This document shows, piece by piece, positions 25,316 through 32,100 of a stretch of DNA of 40,675 nucleotides; within the stretch, counting starts at the first letter, position 1, and each line of letters begins with the position of its first letter. A program made the translations under genes and the position numbers. The notes under the pieces were generated by a model, which ran no database searches, was not told where the DNA came from, and saw only the letters and a program-made list of their open reading frames with translations. The DNA is from Acrocarpospora phusangensis (GTDB lineage Bacteria > Actinomycetota > Actinomycetes > Streptosporangiales > Streptosporangiaceae): positions 1-40,675 of the forward strand of contig NZ_BOOA01000069.1 in assembly GCF_016862995.1 (NCBI RefSeq). The letters are read 5' to 3'.

Positions 25316-25341
25316 GCCCAAGTGATGAGGGGGCAGATTTG

Positions 25342-26361
25342 ATGAACGGGGACCGCCGCTTGGCCGCCAGACCGACGCTCGAAGCGGTCGCGGCCAGGGC
25401 CGGGGTCGGGCGTGGCACGGTGTCACGGGTCATCAACGGGTCGCCGAAGGTGAGCGACAAGGCCCGCGACGCCGTGCTGCTCGCGATCGACGAACTCGGG
25501 TACGTGCCCAACCGGGCGGCCAGGACCCTGGTCACCAACCGGACCGACACCATCGCGCTGGTGGTGTCGGAGTCGGAGCAGCGGGTGTTCGACGAGCCGT
25601 ACTTCGCCGGGCTCATCCGCGGCATCGGCTCGGCCCTGGCCGAGACCGGGCTGCAGCTCATCCTGAGCATGGCGCAGAACAGGAACGAGCACGACCGGCT
25701 GGAGAACTACCTGACCGGGCAGCACGTGGACGGCGTGCTGCTGACCTCGGTGCACGGCGCCGACCCGCTGCCCGGCCGGCTGGAGAACCTGGGCGTGCCG
25801 ACCGTGCTGGGCGGCCGTCCCGTGGGGCTCAATCCGTACAGCTACGTGGACATGGACAACCGGGCGGGCGCCCGGCAGGCGGTGAAGTACCTGCTCGGCA
25901 ACGGCCGGTCCCGGGTGGCCACGATCGCGGGCCCCCAGGACATGGGCGTGGGCGTGGACCGTCTCGCCGGGTACCGGGACGCGCTGCTGGCCACCGGCAC
26001 GCCGGAGCGGGTGGCGTACGGCGACTTCTCCGAGGAGAGCGGCTCCACGGCGATGCGCGAGCTGCTGGACCGGCACGGCGACCTCGACGCGGTGTTCGCG
26101 GCCTCCGACCCGATGGCCGTGGGAGCGCTCCGAGTGCTCCGGGAGCGCGGCAGGTCCGTCCCGGGCGACGTCGCGCTGATCGGGTTCGAGGACTCCAAGG
26201 TCGCGCTGCACACCGATCCTCCCCTGACCAGCGTCCACCAGCCCACGGAGTCCATGGGCCGGCAGATGGTCCAGCTCCTGGTGGCCCGGATCAACGGCGA
26301 GCCCCTGGAACAGCCCGTGGTCATCCTGGACACCCACCTGGTGATCCGCGCCAGCACGTGA
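25342..26361 (+). CDS. cebR: LacI-family repressor of cello-oligosaccharide genes
   Basis: About 339 aa. The N-terminal HTH reads PTLEAVAARAGVGRGTVSRVINGSPKVSDKARDAV, followed by the hinge LGYVPNRAARTLVTNRT and a periplasmic-binding-protein-like sensor domain with VDMDNRAGARQAVKYLLGNG, FAASDPMAVGALRVL and GFEDSKVALHTDPPLTSVHQP. ATG 25342 has GAGGGGG at 8 nt. It lies 26 bp after bglC, so it is probably co-transcribed with the genes it represses, giving negative autoregulation. The cognate operator is expected to be TGGGAGCGCTCCCA, found at four perfect or near-perfect intergenic places in the window. It is called CelR in Thermobifida. Confidence 0.9.
   Translation: MNGDRRLAARPTLEAVAARAGVGRGTVSRVINGSPKVSDKARDAVLLAIDELGYVPNRAARTLVTNRTDTIALVVSESEQRVFDEPYFAGLIRGIGSALAETGLQLILSMAQNRNEHDRLENYLTGQHVDGVLLTSVHGADPLPGRLENLGVPTVLGGRPVGLNPYSYVDMDNRAGARQAVKYLLGNGRSRVATIAGPQDMGVGVDRLAGYRDALLATGTPERVAYGDFSEESGSTAMRELLDRHGDLDAVFAASDPMAVGALRVLRERGRSVPGDVALIGFEDSKVALHTDPPLTSVHQPTESMGRQMVQLLVARINGEPLEQPVVILDTHLVIRAST
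26120..26133. promoter_or_regulatory. CebR-box-like sequence inside cebR
   Basis: TGGGAGCGCTCCGA matches 13 of 14 consensus bases. It encodes part of the conserved VGALR segment, so the match may come from codon choice alone. If bound, it could act as a transcriptional roadblock. Confidence 0.3.
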
Positions 26362-26372
26362 CGACCGCCGCG

Positions 26373-26408
26373 GAACGGCCCTGCCGGCTCAGACCGGCAG
26401 GGCCGTTC
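26373..26408. terminator. Bidirectional terminator hairpin after cebR
   Basis: GAACGGCCCTGCCGG (26373-26387) pairs perfectly with CCGGCAGGGCCGTTC (26394-26408) around a 6-nt loop, a 15-bp stem. It sits between the convergent cebR and dioxygenase genes. Confidence 0.88.
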
Positions 26409-26412
26409 GCGT

Positions 26413-27324
26413 TCAGTCGCTCATGGCCACCAGGACTCTGCGGGAGCCGGTGAACGGGCGGCGGCCGTGGCCGACCAGGATGTTGTCGATCAGGAGCACG
26501 TCACCGGTCCGCCAGTCCACGTCCACGGCGTTCTCCAGGCCGCGGTCGCGGGCCTGGATGACGTGGCCGGGCGGGATCGGGCTGCCGTCGGCGAAGGCGA
26601 CCGACTGGGGCAGGTCCTCGGGTGGCATGATCTCGGCCAGCATGGCGGCGGTGTCGTCGCCGAGGGAGGCCGGGTGCCACTGGTCGGCCTGGTTGAACCA
26701 GACCTCGGCGCCGGTGACGGGGTGGCGGGTGGTCGCGGGCCGTACCTGGCTGACCCGGATGCCGCCGTCGGCCCGCCACTCCCATTCGGCGGCCGAGGCG
26801 TCCAGGAACGCCTCCACCTCGGGTCTGGAGTCCGTCTCGAAGGTGTCCTGCCAGCTCTTGCCCAGGCCCATGCCGCCGTGCAGGTTCTGGGTGTAGCGCA
26901 CGCCCTTGGCGAAGTCGTCGCGTACGCCGGGGTCGAGGGACTCCAGCCAGCGCACGCCGTCCACCACCGGCGTGGCTCCCCCGGTGGCGGCGGCCCGGGC
27001 GCAGAAGAACAGCAGCCGGGACGGCCAGCCGGCCGCGTAGGACAGCTCGTTGTGCATGGAGATGGTGAACTCGGCCGGGTACTCCGTGGAGGTGTACACG
27101 TTCTGCCCCACCTTGGTGCGGGGCGAGTTGCCGTGCACGTAGGCGAGCCGGTTGGGCAGCAGCAGCTCCATCGGCCCTTCCAGGGTTTGCTCGGTGACCC
27201 CGAACCCGCGGAAGACCAGCGCCTTCTCCCGGACCAGCAGGTCGTCGACGGGGTTGGCGCGCAGGTAGTCGGCGAGGCTCTGCCCGGGGCTCTCGGGAGC
27301 GATCTCGAATGGCTGCCAGGTCAT
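26413..27324 (-). CDS. TauD/TfdA-family Fe(II)/2-oxoglutarate dioxygenase, SyrP-like
   Basis: 303 aa. The iron ligands appear as His and Glu in MHNELSYAAGWP (HxE in place of HxD, as in the SyrP subgroup) and the distal His in DNILVGHGRRPFTGSRRVLVAM, where the following Arg would bind 2-oxoglutarate. LLFFCARAAATGGATPVVD is also typical of SyrP-like enzymes, some of which hydroxylate the beta carbon of Asp or Asn on NRPS carriers. The ATG at 27324 overlaps the upstream glycosyltransferase stop as ATGA, so the two form one minus-strand operon. Divergence from the NRPS operon suggests a tailoring role. It could instead act on a small free substrate. Confidence 0.85.
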   Translation of the reverse strand: MTWQPFEIAPESPGQSLADYLRANPVDDLLVREKALVFRGFGVTEQTLEGPMELLLPNRLAYVHGNSPRTKVGQNVYTSTEYPAEFTISMHNELSYAAGWPSRLLFFCARAAATGGATPVVDGVRWLESLDPGVRDDFAKGVRYTQNLHGGMGLGKSWQDTFETDSRPEVEAFLDASAAEWEWRADGGIRVSQVRPATTRHPVTGAEVWFNQADQWHPASLGDDTAAMLAEIMPPEDLPQSVAFADGSPIPPGHVIQARDRGLENAVDVDWRTGDVLLIDNILVGHGRRPFTGSRRVLVAMSD

Positions 27325-28556
27325 GGGCGGTCTCTCTTCGCTGAACTGAGGTGTCTTCTGAGTGCCAGGAGCTGGTGCGGGGTGAGTTCCGGCCGGGTAC
27401 GGCGGGCCTGCCCGGACAGCTTCGCGATCAGCTCGGCCGCCCCCGCGATCCCGGCCGACGGATCCAGCCCCGCGGGCACCCGCCCGGTCAGGTCGCCGTC
27501 GGCGAGCACGTCCGCGAGCGCGGCGGCGGTCTCCCCCCAGCGGGCCGGCGGCAGCCAGGCGGCGAGCCCCAGCCGGGCCAGCCGGGCGGCGTTGTCCGGC
27601 CGGTCGGCGCCGTCGGCCAGCACCACCTGCGGGGTGCCGGCGGCCAGCGCGCGGGTGAGGGTGCCGATGCCGCCGTGGTGCACGACCGCGGAGACGCGCG
27701 GCATCACCCGCCGGAACGGCAGGCGGGGGAACCAGGTGGTCCCGGGCGGCAGCGGCCGGGGCACCAGGTCCTCGTGCGGCACCACCAGCAAGGCCGGGCG
27801 ACCGGCGCAGCCGTCGAGGGCGGCCCGGTAGAACCGCGGGTTGAGCATGCGCCCGGTCCCGCCGCTGATCAGCACGGGCCGTTCCACCAGCGCCTCGTCC
27901 GCGCCGTCCGGCAGGTCCTCGTCGGCCTCGTCGGGCACGGCGAAGCCGGTGAGCCGGAAGCGGGCGGGGGCGCGCGCCCCGGCCTGGTCGAACCAGTCCG
28001 GCCAGAGGCCGATGTCGAGGTCGGCGCCGGCGAACCACCGCTGCCAGTCGGTGATCGGGGGCAGGCCGAGCCGGGCGCGCGTCTCGGTGAACCGGTCGGC
28101 GAGCTCGGTGCCGTACATGTGGGCGGCGAGGCGGGCGGACATGACCTGGATGGGCGAGACCGAAACCCAGGCCGCGGGCGCGCCGAGCAGTTCGGCCGCG
28201 AATCTGACCGAGACGGCCGAGGTGTGGCGGCCGACCAGGACGGTGTCGCCGGGCCGGTGCGCGGCGGTCAGCGCGCGGGTCTCCAGGAGCAGCTGCTCGA
28301 ACAGGCCGTTGCGGAGGTAGAAGCCGAGCCAGCTTGACTCGCCCCGGGTGTCCATGAGATGGGCGGTGTCGGCCTGGTGGCGGGCGAACTCCTCCGCCGT
28401 GTCGATGGGGATGAAGTCCAGGTCGCAACGATCACGGTACGGCTCGTGGCTGATCAGCGTGACCTCGTGCCCATCCGACCTGAGCCGCTCGCCCAGCCGG
28501 ACGAAGGGCAGCACGTCCCCGTCGGTGCCGTGGGTCACCATCAGTATCCGCGTCAC
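27321..28556 (-). CDS. UDP-glycosyltransferase (GT1, MGT/macrolide-type)
   Basis: About 411 aa, GT-B fold. The N-terminal acceptor half starts RILMVTHGTDGDVLPFVRLGERLRSDGHEVTLIS. The C-terminal donor half has PVLISGGTGRML, and the signature HHGGIGTLTRALAAGTPQVVLADGADRPDNAARL. GTG 28556 is chosen among four in-frame GTGs because GGAG is 8 nt upstream. It likely glycosylates the product of the adjacent NRPS system, either for maturation or as self-protection by glucosylation; a beta-glucosidase in the opposite operon could reverse this. Candidate LacI-type operators lie 46 and 101 bp upstream. Confidence 0.87.
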   Translation of the reverse strand: MTRILMVTHGTDGDVLPFVRLGERLRSDGHEVTLISHEPYRDRCDLDFIPIDTAEEFARHQADTAHLMDTRGESSWLGFYLRNGLFEQLLLETRALTAAHRPGDTVLVGRHTSAVSVRFAAELLGAPAAWVSVSPIQVMSARLAAHMYGTELADRFTETRARLGLPPITDWQRWFAGADLDIGLWPDWFDQAGARAPARFRLTGFAVPDEADEDLPDGADEALVERPVLISGGTGRMLNPRFYRAALDGCAGRPALLVVPHEDLVPRPLPPGTTWFPRLPFRRVMPRVSAVVHHGGIGTLTRALAAGTPQVVLADGADRPDNAARLARLGLAAWLPPARWGETAAALADVLADGDLTGRVPAGLDPSAGIAGAAELIAKLSGQARRTRPELTPHQLLALRRHLSSAKRDRP

Positions 28557-28601
28557 ACGCACCACTCCGGGTCGAGAAAACCACCTGACGGCGTCTTGGC
28601 C

Positions 28602-28614
28602 ATGAAACTTTCAT
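28602..28614. promoter_or_regulatory. GAAACTTTC-type palindrome upstream of the GT1 gene
   Basis: ATGAAACTTTCAT is a perfect 13-bp palindrome and an exact copy of the core at 8245-8257. It lies 46 bp before the glycosyltransferase start, a normal operator position. The core resembles xylan/beta-xyloside regulator sites, but no such regulator is in the window. Confidence 0.5.
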
Positions 28615-28656
28615 TTCCCTTGCATCGGTGGCCTGCGGTGAGTGATACTCCCATTC

Positions 28657-28670
28657 AGAGAGCGCTCTCT
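28657..28670. promoter_or_regulatory. CebR-box variant palindrome
   Basis: AGAGAGCGCTCTCT is a perfect 14-bp palindrome with the same central GAGCGCTC as the CebR box but changed symmetrically at positions 1/14 and 3/12. It may be a lower-affinity CebR site or the site of a paralogous LacI regulator controlling the minus-strand GT1/dioxygenase operon. Confidence 0.5.
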
Positions 28671-28862
28671 TGCGCACTTCCCCGACCCCGGAATGAGTAC
28701 AAAGAAGCAGTACGGACGTATCCTTGTCAACCGGTGACCCCGATATCGGGAACGTCCTGGCGCGTCGCTTCACGCACTTCCTCATCGTCGAGGCCGTGAC
28801 TTTTTTTAAGTATCATACTATCCTGGCCCAAGGCATGTGACCTGCACGAAGCCCACTGGAGG

Positions 28863-28876
28863 TGGACGCGCTCCCA
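28863..28876. promoter_or_regulatory. Degenerate CebR/CelR box
   Basis: TGGACGCGCTCCCA has 12 of 14 consensus bases with one intact half (GCGCTCCCA). It is 134 bp upstream, centre to centre, of the perfect box at 28997, similar to the 130-bp spacing of the pair before cebE. Confidence 0.5.
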
Positions 28877-28996
28877 CGCTTGGCTATTTCTTGCGGATGT
28901 GACACGAAATCACCATGTGAGCGACCGTGTGACACGTCGGCCGCCTGTGGTCTTGCGCCATGGGATCGGTTCATTTAATCTCTTTGGGAGGCGCTG

Positions 28997-29010
28997 TGGG
29001 AGCGCTCCCA
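28997..29010. promoter_or_regulatory. Perfect CebR/CelR box before the NRPS operon
   Basis: TGGGAGCGCTCCCA lies 124 bp before the GTG start of the megaprotein and just downstream of the candidate -10 TTAATC. It is identical to the cebE operator and well placed to block transcription of the biosynthetic operon unless cello-oligosaccharides are present. The abutting upstream sequence TGGGAGGCGCTGTGGGA (from 28985) is a degenerate half-copy. Confidence 0.85.
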
Positions 29011-29134
29011 TGCATTTATTGACTACGGCACCGAAATAAGGCGGCGGACCGAATTGGTACGTCGGCCGCTTTCGGCATGCGTGTGTTCGGAGTGCTCGCC
29101 CCATGTTCAAAGCTCGAAGAGGAGAGGCCACTCA

Positions 29135-32100
29135 GTGGCAGTGACATCCACCTCCACGTCGCCCTCAGCGCCGCGTTCGCCGATCGGAGGTCTGTCGCCC
29201 CTCCGTCAGGCCGCGCTCAACCGGCTGCTCCCTCCGCGCGCCAAGGCTCCGATCACGGGCGTGCCCCGGGACGGCGAGCCGCTCGCCTGCTCGTACGAGC
29301 AGCGCCAGATGTGGCTGGGCGCGCAGGTCCCCGGCACCGCGACGGCGCCCAACGCCACCCTCGGCCTCCGCCTGGACGGCCCGCTCGACCTGGCCGCCCT
29401 CACCGCCGCCCTGGACGGGGTGCTGGCCCGGCACGAGAGCCTGCGCACCACATACGAAGGGGACGAACCCCGCCAGCGCGTCCACGAGCCCTTCCCGATG
29501 CCGCTGGAGATCCACGACGCTCCCGAAGCCGCCGCCGCAGCCGCCGAGATCACCGCCCGCGCCGTCACCCACCGCTTCGACCTGCGCGAAGGCCCGGTGG
29601 TCAAGGCCACCCTGATCCGCCTGGCCGAGGAGTCGCACGCGCTGCTGGTGGTCTGCCACCACATCGCCGCCGACGGCTGGTCCATGAGCCTGCTCGCCGA
29701 CGAACTCGCCACCCGGTACGGCGCCGCCCTGGCCGGCCGCGACCCCGCCCTGCCTCCCCTCCCGATCCAGTACGCCGACTACGCGGCCTGGTCCCGCGCC
29801 GAACTCACCCCCGAGGTGCTGGCCACCCGGGTGGAGCGCTGGCGGCGCACCCTGGACGGCGCGAGCGGCGTACGGCTGCCGATGCGCCGGGAGCGCCCCG
29901 CCCCCGAGGGCCGCAAGACCAGCACCCACTGGACGGACCTGGCCGAGGGCGTGCTGCCCCGGCTGCAGGCGGCCGGCGGGCCCGGCACGACCCCGTTCAC
30001 CGCGCTGCTGACCGTCTTCACGATGCTGCTGGCCCGCTACACCGGCGAGCGCGACCTGACGCTGGCCTCCACCAACGGCGGCCGCCGCAGAGTCGAGCTG
30101 GAACCGCTGATCGGCTGCTTCGTCAGCGCCGTGCCGGTCCGGGGCGACCTGTCGGGCGACCCCACGTTCGCCGAGGTGGCGGCGCGGCTGCGCCGGTCGG
30201 TGGGCGGCGCGCTCACCAACCACGTGCCGCTGGCGCTGCTGGCCGAGCGCGCCTCCATCGACCTGGCCCTGCCGGTGAGCTTCTCGCTGCGCGGCTTCCG
30301 CGACCAGCGCGGCGGCGACTGGCCGGGCCTGACCGCGTCGGTCTGGGGGCACGAGGTCGACGACCTGGGCTACGAACTGTCGCTCCTGGTCCACCTGGAC
30401 GGCGACCGGGCCGCCCTGGACTTCACCTACCGCAGGGACGTGCTCGACGACGACGCGGTCGAGCGCATGGCGCGGCACTTCCACTGGCTGGCCGGGCAGA
30501 TCGCGGCCGACCCCGCCCGCCCGCTGTCGGCCCTGGAACTGGTGACGGACGAGGAGCGGGAGCGGATCCTAGGGCCGTGGAACGACTCGGCCGCGCCCTA
30601 CCCGGAGCGGCCGCTGCCGGAGCTGCTCCAGGAGCGGCGGGACGGCACCGCCGTCGTCTTCGAGGGCGAGGCCACCGGCTACGCGCGGCTGCACGCGCGG
30701 GCCAACCAGATCGCCAACCGGCTGCGCGCGCTCGGCGTGGGCACCGAGTCCACGGTCGGCGTGCTGCTGGATCGTTCTCCCGACCTGATCGCGACGCTGC
30801 TGGGCGTCTGGCAGGCGGGCGCGGCCTACGTGCCGATGGATCCGGCGTTCCCGGCGCAGCGCATCGCCGACATGCTGGAGACCGCGGGCACCCGGCTGGT
30901 GGTGACGGAGGCCGCGTACGCGGAGCGGTTCCCCGGGATCGGCGTGCTGGACATCGCGGATCCGTCCATCGGGGCGGAGGCCGGGACGCCGCCGGGCGTG
31001 CCGTACGACCTCGACCGGCTGGCCTACCTGATCTTCACCTCGGGGTCGACCGGGCGGCCGAAGGGCGTGCAGGTCACCCATCGCGGCCTGGTCAACCACG
31101 TCTGGTGGGCGGTCCGGGAGCTGGCCTCGCGCGGCGACGGCGGCGCGCCGCTGCTGGGGTCGGTGGCGTTCGACCTGGTGGTGCCCAACCTGTGGGCGCC
31201 GCTGGTGGCCGGGCAGACCGTCACGGTGCTGCCGCAGGACGTGGACATGGGCGAGCTCGGCCCGATCCTGGCACGCTCCGGGCCCTTCAGCTTCATCAAG
31301 CTCACCCCCGGCCACCTGGAGGTGCTCGGCCACCAGCTGGACGACGAGCAGGCCGGAGGGCTGGCCGAGGTGATCGTGGTGGCGGGCGAGGCGCTGCCCG
31401 GCTCGCTGGCCGACCGCTGGCTGGAGATCCTCGGCCCCGGCCGCCTGATCAACGAGTACGGCCCCACCGAGGCGTCCGTCGGCACCTGCGTCTACCCGAT
31501 CACGGTACGCCAGCACCACGAGGTCGTCCCGATCGGCCACCCCCTGCCCAACATGCGCATGTACGTCCTGGACCCGGCCGGAAAGCTCGTCCCCGCCGGA
31601 GTGCCGGGCGAGCTGTACGTCGGCGGCGTCGGCGTCTCCCGCGGCTACATGAACCGCCCCGACCTCACCGCGGAGCGTTTCGTCGAGTTCGAGGGCGAGC
31701 GCGTCTACCGCACCGGCGACCGGGTCCACTGGCTCCCGGACGGCAACGTCGCCTTCCTGGGCCGCTTCGACGACCAGGTCAAGATCCGCGGCTACCGGAT
31801 CGAGCTGGACGAGGTCCGCGCCGCCCTGCTGGACCATCCGGGCGTCCGGGACGCGGTGGCCGCCGTGCACGAGGACCGCCTGGTCGCCTACTACGTGGCG
31901 TCCGGCGAGACGGGCGGGCCGGACGGCCTGGCGGAGCACTGCGCGCTGCGGCTGCCCGAGTACATGGTCCCCGTGGTCTTCACCGAGCTGGACGCGATCC
32001 CCCTCAACGCCAACGGCAAGGTGGACAGGAAGGCCCTGCCCGCGCCGGCCGCGGCCGTGGTCACGAGCACGGTCGCGCCCCGCACCGAGACCGAGCGGGT

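Larger units (their letters stand above)
28557..29134. other. Divergent control region of the glycosyltransferase and NRPS operons
   Basis: 578 bp without a gene and noticeably AT-richer than the flanks. It contains four LacI-type palindromes (described separately), a 7-T run followed by the palindrome AGTATCATACT (28809-28819), and TTGCGC-N16-TTAATC (28953-28980), which ends 16 bp before the perfect CebR box and is the best promoter candidate for the NRPS operon. TTGACT lies at 29019-29024 but has no matching -10. Confidence 0.6.

Noticed and set aside
29019-29024. TTGACT as the -35 of the NRPS promoter
   Set aside because: No -10 element lies 16-18 bp downstream; the upstream TTGCGC-N16-TTAATC pair fits the operator position better.
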